Source of the DNA: CAYNST01 sp964546435
Lineage (GTDB): Bacteria; Pseudomonadota; Gammaproteobacteria; Pseudomonadales; Cellvibrionaceae
Direction: 5' to 3'
Length of the DNA stretch: 64,000 bases
Assembly (NCBI GenBank): GCA_964546435.1
Contig: CAZJKJ010000001.1
Coordinates: 90,933 to 154,932, forward strand
A model generated the notes under the pieces. It did not search any database, was not told the origin of the DNA, and was given only the letters and a program-made list of their open reading frames with translations. Positions 36,795-45,918 of this stretch are shown piece after piece (positions within the stretch are counted from its first letter, which is position 1; every line of letters begins with the position of its first letter). A program made the position numbers and the translations under genes.

Positions 36795-38684
36795 TTAGGC
36801 GCTTCTTTGATTCATAAAATTTTTTGCAGATAATCCTTTGAAATTCTCGTCAACCGTTGATATCGAAGCTAACTTCGACGGAACTAAAGATATTGTGTTC
36901 TTAAAGAAATACCCTGCCGAGCAGATTTTGCCTTGATAAAATTCCTTCTCATAATTTCTTTGGGGATTCTCCATTTCCTGTTCGGCTACCAGAGCGTTTT
37001 CGAGGAGAAGCCATCCAAGCATAAAATCTCCGAATGCTTCCAGAAAGCGCGTGGCCATTAGGTAGATTTGCTCAATCTGCCCTCCGGACAGCCACGTACC
37101 GAAAATCTTTAATGTGTCTTCAATACCTATGAATGCGTTCTCCAGCATGGCAAAATGTTCGCCAAAACTCGCACGCGACTTGCGGAGTTCGTAGAAATCA
37201 ATAAACTCCTCTCGGAGATACTCAAACAGTCGCGATCGCTTTCCCAGGCACAGCTTGTTACGTAAAAAATCTGCACTCTGTATATAGTTGGTCCCCTCCC
37301 ATATGCTCAAAATCTTTACATCTCGAGCATTCTGTTCCACCGGGAAATCGCTCGTATAGCCATAACCCCCGTGGACTTGAATCGCCGTTTCACATATCCG
37401 CCATGCACAATCAGAACAATATGCTTTAACTATTGGTGTAAGGAGGTCAGCAAGACCTTCATATTTCCGCATCTGCGCCTTTAGCTCAGGATCGTCCGCC
37501 TTGAAAGTCGCAGCCAGCGATTGGTAGTGAGCGGCCTTGAAAACAAGAGCTCTCAACCCTTCGACTTTCGATTTCATATCTAACAGCATCCGCTGTACAT
37601 CCATGTGCATAATGATGGGCAAACGTTCTGCTTGACTGGAAGCCATTGCTCGTACGCTGGTACCCTGGATGCGACAGTTTGCATATTCGACTGCTGAATA
37701 GTAGGACGACGCGGCCAAACCCAGTGCGTAGGTTCCTGTAGCCATTCTTGCCATATTCATCAACAAAACAATCTGGGACAATCCCTTATTTTCTTGTTCG
37801 CCGAGCAAGGTTCCATAACTAGGGCCCTCTCGGCCGAAGCTCAGTTGGACAGTTGCGTTTCCTTTGAGCCCCATCTTTCGCTCAACTCTATCGCAACTGA
37901 CGTTATTGATCACGCCTGGTTCACCCTCAAGTTCAGTCATAACTTTAGGGACTACGAAACAGCTCAACCCTGCAGTACCAGCCGGCGCACCCTCGACTCT
38001 AGCAACCACGAAATAAACAATGTTTTCGGATAGATTGTGCATTCCAGATGAAATGAATATCTTGTCACCTTCTATTCGATAGCGGCCGCACGGCTCGCGA
38101 TAGGCCTTCGTTCTCAATACACCGACATCTGAACCGGCTCCTGCCTCCGTCATGACCAGCGCCGCAGTCATGCTCGGGATGGAGAGCGCTTGGCAGTACG
38201 CCTTTCTCTGCTGTGCGCTCCCGTGTTTTTCCAGGAGATATACTGCGCCAATATTAAAGCCTGGGTAGATACAAAAAGATGGGTCAGCACCGTACAGCAC
38301 GCTGTACACCGCTTGATTAATTACGTAGGGAGTACCGGCACCGCCGTATTCTAGAGGTGCCGACACGCCGCACAGTCCGAGCTCCCGAAACCGTCTCCAA
38401 ACGTGATGGTATATTTCGGGAACACGCACGTCATATCCCGATCTCCTTTTACACCCTTCTTTGTCGGCAAGCTGATATGACTTGCCAAGGTATTCCTTGG
38501 CGAATTTCACCGCGAGTTCAATTATTTGAACACAGCTGTTTTTATCGACATGAGCAAACGCCCTACCGTCCAGTAAAGCTTCATCAACCCGCAAGACGTC
38601 AAACAATTGGTAATAGACGTCACGTTCGTCTATTTTGTAAGATGATAAATGGTCTAGCACCGACTCTCTCGACTCGTTATTCAT
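36795..38684 (-). CDS. Acyl-CoA dehydrogenase family flavoenzyme
   Basis: A 629-residue FAD enzyme of the longer DmdC-like group with an extra C-terminal helical domain. AALVMTEAGAGSDVG is the FAD/substrate motif, QVHGGYGYTSDFPVEQ is the second signature, and the catalytic Glu lies in SIWEGTNYIQ near residue 470. The reaction is expected to be alpha,beta-desaturation of an acyl thioester, here perhaps ACP-bound, to introduce double bonds. A shorter degenerate relative is encoded at 50154-51185. Confidence 0.82.
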   Translation of the reverse strand: MNNESRESVLDHLSSYKIDERDVYYQLFDVLRVDEALLDGRAFAHVDKNSCVQIIELAVKFAKEYLGKSYQLADKEGCKRRSGYDVRVPEIYHHVWRRFRELGLCGVSAPLEYGGAGTPYVINQAVYSVLYGADPSFCIYPGFNIGAVYLLEKHGSAQQRKAYCQALSIPSMTAALVMTEAGAGSDVGVLRTKAYREPCGRYRIEGDKIFISSGMHNLSENIVYFVVARVEGAPAGTAGLSCFVVPKVMTELEGEPGVINNVSCDRVERKMGLKGNATVQLSFGREGPSYGTLLGEQENKGLSQIVLLMNMARMATGTYALGLAASSYYSAVEYANCRIQGTSVRAMASSQAERLPIIMHMDVQRMLLDMKSKVEGLRALVFKAAHYQSLAATFKADDPELKAQMRKYEGLADLLTPIVKAYCSDCAWRICETAIQVHGGYGYTSDFPVEQNARDVKILSIWEGTNYIQSADFLRNKLCLGKRSRLFEYLREEFIDFYELRKSRASFGEHFAMLENAFIGIEDTLKIFGTWLSGGQIEQIYLMATRFLEAFGDFMLGWLLLENALVAEQEMENPQRNYEKEFYQGKICSAGYFFKNTISLVPSKLASISTVDENFKGLSAKNFMNQRSA

Positions 38685-38702
38685 TCTTATTCATTCCTTA
38701 TT

Positions 38703-39530
38703 TTACAGCGGCCGGTGAATCAACTGCGCGTTAACAGTAGGTGGTGTTTCGATAACCGCAAAGCAATAGTATCCCCGCAGTGCCAGTGAACCGAACAGAA
38801 TCGTTTCAGGAAGCTGGCGTTGGTTACAGATGTCTTTGATGAAAGATATCCATGGATCACTGCCAAACGCATGCCCAAACTCAGTATGGTAGCAGGTTAA
38901 TTGATCTACCATCTTCAAAGACCGACGAATAGGAATTGACATATTGGCAGGAAAAAACGGTAAGGATATAGTATCTGATTTAGTTATCCTTGCCACAGTC
39001 TTAGCAAAGCTGGCAAAGCTAATAATATTGTTCCCGCCGCTTGCCATCCCGGTGTAGATCGGGTAGCAATCCGGGTCACCTTCCATATTTTCAAAAAACA
39101 ATGTTGTTATTCCAAAGCCAGATTTACCCCAATGGTCATTGAAATCCCAGTATTTCATTTCCATCGAGTTTACGTCTACGATACTGATTGCAAAATATCT
39201 GTCTCCGCGTTTGTGCTGATAATGGTGACGCATACAGTAGCCCCAGCAGGCGCACTCATATGCATTTGTGAAGCATATCTCCGGCCTACTCGCGAACGGC
39301 GCGATATCCATCAGAGCCATACTACCGGATGAAAAGACAGTATCCATCATCGTGCTACAGAAGTAGTGTTGGCTCGAATCAGAATAATCATATTCCTTCC
39401 CGCTACCAATATTTGAAACCTGCATACTTATTACGTCACGGATCTCAACTGCACTGTCAGCAATAGTAAAGCCTCGCGCGGGGAAATTCATTGGCGTATA
39501 GAGCGCGTCACGCAATACAATCCTAGCCAT
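38703..39530 (-). CDS. KASIII-like protein of an unusual family (copy 1)
   Basis: A 275-residue protein without a familiar name. It shares diagnostic blocks with the protein at 49180-50154: HYFCSTMMDTVFSSG versus HYLCSSSLDIVCSGG, FTNAYECACWGY versus FSNAMQCATWGY, SIVDVNS versus SIVDANP, and EFGHAFGSDPWIS versus EYGHVYGADPWIS. NAxxCAxWGY resembles the nucleophile loop of KASIII and the GH motif its His, so a Cys-His thiolase-fold enzyme is likely. Overlap of eight bases with the thioesterase gene indicates coupling. The reaction is unknown. Confidence 0.6.
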   Translation of the reverse strand: MARIVLRDALYTPMNFPARGFTIADSAVEIRDVISMQVSNIGSGKEYDYSDSSQHYFCSTMMDTVFSSGSMALMDIAPFASRPEICFTNAYECACWGYCMRHHYQHKRGDRYFAISIVDVNSMEMKYWDFNDHWGKSGFGITTLFFENMEGDPDCYPIYTGMASGGNNIISFASFAKTVARITKSDTISLPFFPANMSIPIRRSLKMVDQLTCYHTEFGHAFGSDPWISFIKDICNQRQLPETILFGSLALRGYYCFAVIETPPTVNAQLIHRPL

Positions 39531-39939
39531 GAACGTCCGGCACCTGAACTTCGTCTGGTAGACTGAACGCTACGATAATATCATCCGGAACTGGAATTAC
39601 TTTTCTCGCCTTGCTGTCAACGCATACCATTCTTACTGCCATTTCGCACATCGGCTTTTCCTTCCTTACAAACTGTGTTCTCCATTCCATTCCGCTACGA
39701 TCTATGTTAGCCAAGCGTGTTATCACTCCGATTTCATCTTCCAAAAATATCGCGCTGATGTACCGAGCACTGACCGCGCGGACAGTCAAGGATATTCCGT
39801 ACGTCTCGCTCAGGCCAGTAAAGGACTGATTGCGACCCCTAAGCCACCAGTGACGGCTACTCTCGGCCAACTCCAGGTACTTCGCATGATGCAACACTCC
39901 TCCCGCGTCCGTATCGGCATATGCCACCAAATATTCCAT
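39523..39939 (-). CDS. Hotdog-fold acyl thioesterase (YbgC/4HBT type)
   Basis: A 138-residue protein with the 4HBT signature ADTDAGGVLHHAKYLELAE near residues 8-26, where the Asp is the catalytic acid. It should hydrolyse an acyl-CoA or acyl-ACP thioester. In this cluster it is a candidate for product release or for proofreading of stalled chains. It lies five bases after the KS-CLF gene. Confidence 0.85.
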   Translation of the reverse strand: MEYLVAYADTDAGGVLHHAKYLELAESSRHWWLRGRNQSFTGLSETYGISLTVRAVSARYISAIFLEDEIGVITRLANIDRSGMEWRTQFVRKEKPMCEMAVRMVCVDSKARKVIPVPDDIIVAFSLPDEVQVPDVHG

Positions 39940-39944
39940 AACGG

Positions 39945-42341
39945 CTACACCACACGACGCAGAACAATCGCGCTGTGCTCGAATGTTACCGACGAAAACA
40001 GAATTAAAATGTGGCTAACCTTATCACCAGACACTTTCGATGTCGGACGCCAAAGCGCATTGCCGGTAATAGATGCTTTCCAGTAGTCCTGACCATTCAA
40101 TATAGCGGCACCATAGCTCAACATTTGTGGAAAAATCGCGGAGGGTGCGTATCCATGGTGCATCGCCACCGACGTCAGGTCGGGCAATTTATCGGCAAAA
40201 ATTCGATGAATTACTGAACGCTCGGCATCGAGGAATAAAGAAGTCCCTTGTCCAACGCCAATGACCAGATCGATGTCTTCGGGCTGTGTTCCGGAGTCAG
40301 CTAAGGCGCTTTTTGCAATGCGCTCCAAGCACCGGCCGTCCAGATCGAGAGTGTGGCCTAGCCCATCCTGAGCGGTGGCAATGCTTACAACCTCGGCAAG
40401 CTTCCTTCCCTCCCGTCGGTCAATTGCTTGGCCGGATTCCAGCATCAATACATTTGCGCCTTCGTTCAAAAAGAATCCCGGTACAGGACTGCCTGATTCG
40501 AAACGCCCGAGTACCCCTAACTGATCGCACACTTGCAAAACCATGGGACTCAGTTCATCCGTCGAAAAAGCGAAAATTCTTTCCTGACGTCTTAAGGAAA
40601 CCATATCGCATGCGAATTTAACTGCCCCTACTGGTCCGCATAGAGTGGTATTGAACCCTTTAATGCCAAAATGTATGGATACTTCGCCCGCAGCTGCGTT
40701 TAAAGTAGTCAATGGAAACTGCGTCGAACTGGCATATGCCAAGCCGTCTTTCATAATTGAACGCATGTATTTCTCAAGAGCATTTTGTGCGCCGTGAAGC
40801 AGGCCAGCAACCAGCCCCGTTTCATAACGCTTCTCCTGCATGAGCGACGCTAAGTCAAAATGTGTAATTGCATCCTGAACTGCTTCTACCGCAAATCTAA
40901 TACTTGGCGAAGAGCGGCGCGAATTTCTTGCTCCTCGGCCTATCGCTTTTTCAACAGTACCGACAAAGGTATGCAGTGCATTATCATTTTCTTCAATGAC
41001 GACTCCATTGTCTAACGATGCGAGCCATGCATTACCACCCAATGCATTAGCCGAATAGTTTCCGAAGGCGCTGATGTAGACCTTTTCCTGATCCGGCTGT
41101 CGCCCATTGCGCCTTCCACTCGCTCGGGAAACTACCAGCGACGAGTTGTTTCCACCAAAGCCGTAATTATTACAGAGGAACGTAGACACATCCGCCGGGC
41201 ACGGGTCACTGCCGACATAATTAAGATGAGCGCAGCCGGGCCTAACGTTTTTAAAGTTAGCCGTGGGTGGCAAGAATCCCTTCTCTGTGTTAAGCAGGGT
41301 AATGATCAATTCGATCACCCCACTGGCACCCAATGTGTGCCCGACTATGGACTTGGCACTACTAACAGGTACCTCTCGGCCAAAAATTCGCTCCATAGCC
41401 AAGGATTCTGCAACATCGTTACTGTCCGTTCCAGTGCCGTGCGCGGAAATGTAATCGATATCCTTCGGCTCAATACCGGCATCTTTTATTGCGTTCTGAA
41501 TTGCCGCTGCAATTCCTTCGCCGGTCTCGTCTACAGAAGTTGCATGAAATGCATCACTCGATAACGCGTAGCCTATTATTTCACCACGGTGAGAGATACC
41601 GCGCGACTTGCACGCAGCGTGTTGTTCTAGAATGACGACGCCGGCTCCCTCTCCCAATGTAATTCCCGATGGCTCGGAAAAGGGCGCAGCGACTTCTTCG
41701 CTCAGTACCTTGAGACTGTTAAACCCGGCTACGATGCTTTCCGATACGGTATCAGTTCCCACCACTATAACGGTATCTGCCTGGCCCGTTAATATCAGAT
41801 CGTGGCCGTAACCGACCGCAGTGTTACTTGAAGAGCACGCGGAAGAAATGGTAATCTTTATGCCTGTTAATCCGAGATATTGACATACTTTCGTCGCGAC
41901 ATGGTCAGTAAGTGCTGCGAAAAAATCAGCAGCTTCCAAGCTTACAGCGTTGCCAGAGTTAACTGCCTTGAATATTTTCTCTACGTGCTGTATTCCGCTA
42001 TGAGAAGTGCCGACAACTACGGCCGTTCTGCTAGAATTGATGCTTTCCTTTTTCAAATTCGCGTTCGCTAACGCCTCATCCAAAGATTTAATCGTGAACC
42101 AAACTCCACGATCCGTCCCCGCTATTATCTCCGACCCGAGATCGAATGTGTCAGACCAGGAAAACTCGGATATTCTATCGCCCAGCAGCTTGCTGGCATC
42201 ATAATTTACGGCCGGAGCAACGCTACTTTCCTTTCTTAACACGGCTTCACATAATGCTTCGGAATTTCTCCCAAGCGGAGTAAAAACCCCAATACCGGAG
42301 ATTACGACTGCACTTTTTTTTTGGTTTATCTTGTTCATCAT
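39945..42341 (-). CDS. Ketosynthase - chain-length-factor-like didomain fusion
   Basis: A 798-residue protein with two KS-fold halves. Residues 1 to about 410 are an intact FabF-type KS: Cys in SSACSSSNTAVG, His in SAHGTGTDSND, His in VGHTLGASG, and NNYGFGGNNS at its end. Residues about 425-798 are a diverged KS: the nucleophile block reads NTTLCGPVGAV, the first His motif is GVGQGTS (His lost), and only a loose MHHGYAPSA keeps a His. This looks like an alpha/beta KS-CLF heterodimer fused into one chain, the core condensing unit of a highly reducing type II system. The start may be either of two adjacent ATGs. Confidence 0.82.
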   Translation of the reverse strand: MMNKINQKKSAVVISGIGVFTPLGRNSEALCEAVLRKESSVAPAVNYDASKLLGDRISEFSWSDTFDLGSEIIAGTDRGVWFTIKSLDEALANANLKKESINSSRTAVVVGTSHSGIQHVEKIFKAVNSGNAVSLEAADFFAALTDHVATKVCQYLGLTGIKITISSACSSSNTAVGYGHDLILTGQADTVIVVGTDTVSESIVAGFNSLKVLSEEVAAPFSEPSGITLGEGAGVVILEQHAACKSRGISHRGEIIGYALSSDAFHATSVDETGEGIAAAIQNAIKDAGIEPKDIDYISAHGTGTDSNDVAESLAMERIFGREVPVSSAKSIVGHTLGASGVIELIITLLNTEKGFLPPTANFKNVRPGCAHLNYVGSDPCPADVSTFLCNNYGFGGNNSSLVVSRASGRRNGRQPDQEKVYISAFGNYSANALGGNAWLASLDNGVVIEENDNALHTFVGTVEKAIGRGARNSRRSSPSIRFAVEAVQDAITHFDLASLMQEKRYETGLVAGLLHGAQNALEKYMRSIMKDGLAYASSTQFPLTTLNAAAGEVSIHFGIKGFNTTLCGPVGAVKFACDMVSLRRQERIFAFSTDELSPMVLQVCDQLGVLGRFESGSPVPGFFLNEGANVLMLESGQAIDRREGRKLAEVVSIATAQDGLGHTLDLDGRCLERIAKSALADSGTQPEDIDLVIGVGQGTSLFLDAERSVIHRIFADKLPDLTSVAMHHGYAPSAIFPQMLSYGAAILNGQDYWKASITGNALWRPTSKVSGDKVSHILILFSSVTFEHSAIVLRRVV

Positions 42342-42349
42342 TGTTACGC

Positions 42350-43102
42350 CTAACGTAATTGACCGCCATCAACCTTGATTGTGGTTGCCTGAACATAACC
42401 AGGCGCAAGTAAGCTCAGCACGACTCTCGCCACATCGGCTACCTTACCCATATTCCCTGTCGATGTACTGTTCAGCGTGTGAGCAAACATTTTTGAATCA
42501 AGCTCAGTGACCATATCCGTCTCAATAAAACCTGGAGCCACCGCATTAACCTGAAGCCCCCGATCAGAGAATCGCCGACCAAGTAGCTGGCAATAGCCAA
42601 TTAATCCTCCCTTGGTAGTAGAATAAGGAACCTGCCCTTCTTTCCCATATACACCGGCGGCTGACGAAATCAGGACAACAGCCGGCTTGTCGGCGCGCAG
42701 CAAGCATTCCATTAATCTTTCGGTAAGGTACATGCTGCCGGAGAGATTCGTTCTAATCAGACTATGGACTCTTTCGTCATCCATCATCAAGAATGAACCA
42801 TCGTCAGCCATTCCAGCGTTATTGATAAGTCCATCAATCCGTTCATATCTCTGCACGATGGTCGACACAAAATGATCGATCGATTCCCTGTCAGATAGAT
42901 CCAAGCGTTGCACATCGCAATCAACGCCCTGCTGCATCAAGTCAGCCTTTAATCGATCGGCGTCGTCCATCCGACTCCGGTAGGTTGCGATGACGCGTAG
43001 TTCTCTCGGATCGATACCGGCATGCACGTCTCCTGCACTGAGCGCGTCAACTATCGCTCTACCGATGCCCCGGGTCCCACCTGTAACAACGACGGTTTTC
43101 AT
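42350..43102 (-). CDS. FabG-like ketoreductase
   Basis: A 250-residue SDR. TGGTRGIG is the cofactor loop, NNAG lies near residue 93, and the catalytic Ser and Tyr-x3-Lys appear in LISSAAGVYG and YSTTK. It is expected to reduce the beta-keto group formed by the KS-CLF protein. It lies eight bases from the KS-CLF gene, and the degenerate SDR-like gene directly precedes it at the same spacing. Confidence 0.87.
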   Translation of the reverse strand: MKTVVVTGGTRGIGRAIVDALSAGDVHAGIDPRELRVIATYRSRMDDADRLKADLMQQGVDCDVQRLDLSDRESIDHFVSTIVQRYERIDGLINNAGMADDGSFLMMDDERVHSLIRTNLSGSMYLTERLMECLLRADKPAVVLISSAAGVYGKEGQVPYSTTKGGLIGYCQLLGRRFSDRGLQVNAVAPGFIETDMVTELDSKMFAHTLNSTSTGNMGKVADVARVVLSLLAPGYVQATTIKVDGGQLR

Positions 43103-43110
43103 AGTGATCC

Positions 43111-43782
43111 CTATATATTATGCTCAATTATTCCCGTACCAACCGGGATCACTACGCCGGAAGTATGCGAATTCCCTAGCTCTGAATACATATGGATTAC
43201 CCGGCATATGCTATCGACAGGCTGTGGCCGATACTTCATGGCGTATATCTTCATATTATTTTTCGAGCCACGCCATATTTCATTATCAAACTGCTCTTTG
43301 GGCGGATGAACTAGAAAGACATTTACCGATATCTCAAACCTGTGGACTTCCTTTGCCAAGCTCCGAACAGCCGCAATTAGCGCATTATTGATGACAGGAT
43401 TGGCTCCGCACGCCAAACTGAACTCGACGCTATGATCCATGCATATGACCCATATACCCCCGCCATTACTACGGGAAAGGTGTTGGCAACCGTACCTCAT
43501 AGCCTTTAATAGTTCACAGATCTTCGATTCAATATCATTAATCGCCGTTAAAGGATCTTCAGTAAAAGCATTGATTTCGTCAAACCCGTCTATCGTGTTA
43601 ATAAAGATATTCTGATAGTACCGTCCCATGTCACTGGCATTTTCAAAGTGCTTTCGCATTTCGTCGCTACCGTTCGGGGTAAGGTTCAATGGCAAAGAAT
43701 CTAAAGTGTGATCACTAGCGACTAGTCTGGTCGCTAAGGAATTAGCTATCAAGCCATTGTTATTAATGATTAAATCTCTCAT
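43111..43782 (-). CDS. Degenerate SDR-like protein
   Basis: A 223-residue protein whose second half follows the SDR pattern: GGIWVICMDHS in the Ser strand position, NNALIAAVRSLAKEV in the position of the helix after YxxxK, and ISVNVFLVHPP for the IRVNxVxP strand. The glycine-rich cofactor loop and the Tyr/Lys pair are missing. It may be a non-catalytic partner of the adjacent ketoreductase. The assignment rests on pattern and position and is moderate. Confidence 0.55.
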   Translation of the reverse strand: MRDLIINNNGLIANSLATRLVASDHTLDSLPLNLTPNGSDEMRKHFENASDMGRYYQNIFINTIDGFDEINAFTEDPLTAINDIESKICELLKAMRYGCQHLSRSNGGGIWVICMDHSVEFSLACGANPVINNALIAAVRSLAKEVHRFEISVNVFLVHPPKEQFDNEIWRGSKNNMKIYAMKYRPQPVDSICRVIHMYSELGNSHTSGVVIPVGTGIIEHNI

Positions 43783-43794
43783 TTCGATGTCCGC

Positions 43795-44094
43795 TTATGC
43801 TTCGGCGGCTTTCGTGGATCGTTCAATCACCATATCCACCAAGGTCGAAATCGATCGGCATTTTTCTGAAATGTAATTGCTGTCAATTGACATCGCTCTA
43901 AATCCGTATTCTTTTTCAATACCCACTATAAGATCCAGCATATCGACGGAATCAAGATCCAATCCACCGTCTCCCATAATCAGGGTATCCTCGTTAAAGT
44001 CTTCTTCCGAATAGCCATCATCTTCAAGCTCCAATCGGTCTAGCAGTATCCGGTTAACTATAAAACTCACCACCTCGGCTCGGTCTGCATTCAT
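43795..44094 (-). CDS. Acyl carrier protein
   Basis: A 99-residue ACP. The phosphopantetheine Ser lies in GLDLDSVDMLDLI near residue 49. GGAG upstream of the ATG at 44094 serves as ribosome-binding site, although a little far. Its position between reductase and dehydratase genes suggests that it carries the growing chain. Confidence 0.87.
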   Translation of the reverse strand: MNADRAEVVSFIVNRILLDRLELEDDGYSEEDFNEDTLIMGDGGLDLDSVDMLDLIVGIEKEYGFRAMSIDSNYISEKCRSISTLVDMVIERSTKAAEA

Positions 44095-44143
44095 TTTTTC
44101 ATCATCTCCATTTTTTATGTTTTAACATCTGGCCTTACAACCA

Positions 44144-44644
44144 TTAACTGTGCGGCGGGTTGTTATTAGCTTGGACAGCCAAAGGGGCCGACACAGCAGC
44201 CGCTTGATAAAGGGTTAATGTTGCCTTGGCAATGCGCTCCCCACGGCACCATGATACGCATGAAAATGTACAGAACCGCGAGACTTCAACCGGGCCATCA
44301 TCGATATCATGTTTCGGCGTCGCCTCAATAATCACTATATCTTTGGGTCTCACTGGCTTTATGAATTTTGCACGATCAATTGATGCGATAAATCCTTCTG
44401 CTTTACTACCCACACGTTTGTTTAACCATGCCCGACAGCATTGCGCCATGCTCTCAACCAGGATGACACCTGGAACCAATGGATCTCCCGGAAAGTGCCC
44501 CTTAAAGAACTCTTCGTCCCCGCTGTAGTGCTTCATTCCTCTGACCACCGTGTCTGCGTCTAGGAATGCTACTTCATCGATAAAACGAAAAGGATCTGAT
44601 TGTCGCAGATACGCGTCTAAATCTATCGACTGCAATTTACTCAC
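44144..44644 (-). CDS. FabZ-like 3-hydroxyacyl-ACP dehydratase
   Basis: A 166-residue hotdog-fold dehydratase. GHFPGDPLVPGVILVESMAQ, near residues 49-68, is the FabZ active site with His and Glu. It should convert 3-hydroxyacyl-ACP to enoyl-ACP, which without an enoyl reductase gives polyene chains. The start is GTG at 44644, overlapping the end of the second dehydratase-like gene by eight bases. Confidence 0.88.
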   Translation of the reverse strand: MSKLQSIDLDAYLRQSDPFRFIDEVAFLDADTVVRGMKHYSGDEEFFKGHFPGDPLVPGVILVESMAQCCRAWLNKRVGSKAEGFIASIDRAKFIKPVRPKDIVIIEATPKHDIDDGPVEVSRFCTFSCVSWCRGERIAKATLTLYQAAAVSAPLAVQANNNPPHS

Positions 44645-45098
44645 CAGTAAATATGTTGATTATTCCGCTAGCAATATTGACTGTTTGCGCAAAAATACTA
44701 AATTCAAAGCTGTACATTGGGCTGCGACATTCAATAATTCTCGATTCAACCATAATCGGATATGTCGCACCCGCGAGGTCTTTCATCGTCACGTCTCTGA
44801 AAGAGGAAATAACGCCACGCCCCCCACGCTTTCTATCTGCGATTAGGATACCGGATGCCTGTGCCGCAAATTCGAGAATAACGTAACCTTCCACATTGCG
44901 GTCGGCAATAAAATGATGAGGAAGCAGTCCACCGCAAAATTCCGCCACAATCTTATCATTGTCAAGACTAATAATATGGTCAACAAATTGAAATGGCGGC
45001 TTTTGCGCCAGAGAGAACACGCTGCGCCTTAAGGCTCCTTCTCTATGACCCGGCGGCCTTATTTTCAGTTCTACATGTTCAGCAACATTCGAATTCAT
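44637..45098 (-). CDS. Second dehydratase-like hotdog protein
   Basis: A 153-residue hotdog protein. PPFQFVDHI aligns with the start of FabZ-like proteins. The active-site region reads LPHHFIADRNVEGYVILEFAAQ, which keeps a His and a Glu but lacks the FPGxP loop. This resembles the ApeP-type dehydratase partner of aryl polyene systems, where two dehydratase-like subunits pair. It overlaps the LolA-like gene by four bases. Confidence 0.75.
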   Translation of the reverse strand: MNSNVAEHVELKIRPPGHREGALRRSVFSLAQKPPFQFVDHIISLDNDKIVAEFCGGLLPHHFIADRNVEGYVILEFAAQASGILIADRKRGGRGVISSFRDVTMKDLAGATYPIMVESRIIECRSPMYSFEFSIFAQTVNIASGIINIFTGE

Positions 45099-45901
45099 AA
45101 TCTTTTGAAACCATTTTTGGTAAACATGGAATCGGGATGATTGTCCTTTCTAAATTCGTGCATTCTTATCCAGATCACCATTTCTTTTTTGAGCGCATCT
45201 TTAATCTTGATCTTTTCCATTTTTACCTGGCCGCCGTACTCACTAAACGAAACATACTCAATTGTCTTTAGGAGCCGGCCAGATCGGGTATAATGCTTGG
45301 TTATCACTGGACGCTGGCTACGCAAATCATACTGCACATCGATTTTCGCATATGTTGCATCACCTTCCTTGCTAGTCAATTCCATAAATAGCAGATCGCC
45401 TTCCTGGTCAATTTCCTGACGAGTCACCTGGTAGTCATGAATATAAGAGGTATTTAAAACGTCCGCGATCGATGCCTGTCCAAAAACCTTTTGTAATGGC
45501 GCAATCCTGATCACATTAACGCTGCTTGGAAGATACAGCCACATATCTGTATCTCGCACTAGAGTGCGCCTCCCTTTTTGATCCTCTGGTGACAGTATTT
45601 CAATGACGGAGTAGCCCTTTTCGCTCACCTTTATCGAAAGCCAGTGCGTCGCAACAACGTCTTCACCTTCGACGGTGATTACCTCCGACATGAAGGAAAA
45701 GCCGGAATCCCTGAAGCCGCGCAAATACTCCATGTTTCTGATAGCTTCGGTGACCTGAGTCGACAGATCCTCTACGCTCGTACCTACTTTTCTGGGTTGA
45801 AGGCTCTCTTCCTGAACCACTGTCTCGGCAACGGAATTTGAAGAGACAGTCTGGCCAAAGATAAGACCGGTCATCAAAGCGCTCGATAAAATTTTTCGCA
45901 T
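45095..45901 (-). CDS. LolA-like periplasmic carrier (outer membrane lipoprotein-sorting family)
   Basis: A 268-residue exported protein. The start at 45901 (MRKILSSALMTGL) is supported by GGAAGG seven bases upstream; an in-frame TTG further up is less likely. A signal peptide ends near residue 25. GRRTLVRDTDMWLYLPSSVNVIRI and QASIADVLNTSYIHDY correspond to the family pattern seen also in the cluster 1 protein. It probably takes the lipid product from the LolCD-like ABC complex through the periplasm. Confidence 0.78.
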   Translation of the reverse strand: MRKILSSALMTGLIFGQTVSSNSVAETVVQEESLQPRKVGTSVEDLSTQVTEAIRNMEYLRGFRDSGFSFMSEVITVEGEDVVATHWLSIKVSEKGYSVIEILSPEDQKGRRTLVRDTDMWLYLPSSVNVIRIAPLQKVFGQASIADVLNTSYIHDYQVTRQEIDQEGDLLFMELTSKEGDATYAKIDVQYDLRSQRPVITKHYTRSGRLLKTIEYVSFSEYGGQVKMEKIKIKDALKKEMVIWIRMHEFRKDNHPDSMFTKNGFKRL

Positions 45902-45918
45902 AAACAAGCCTTCCAACC

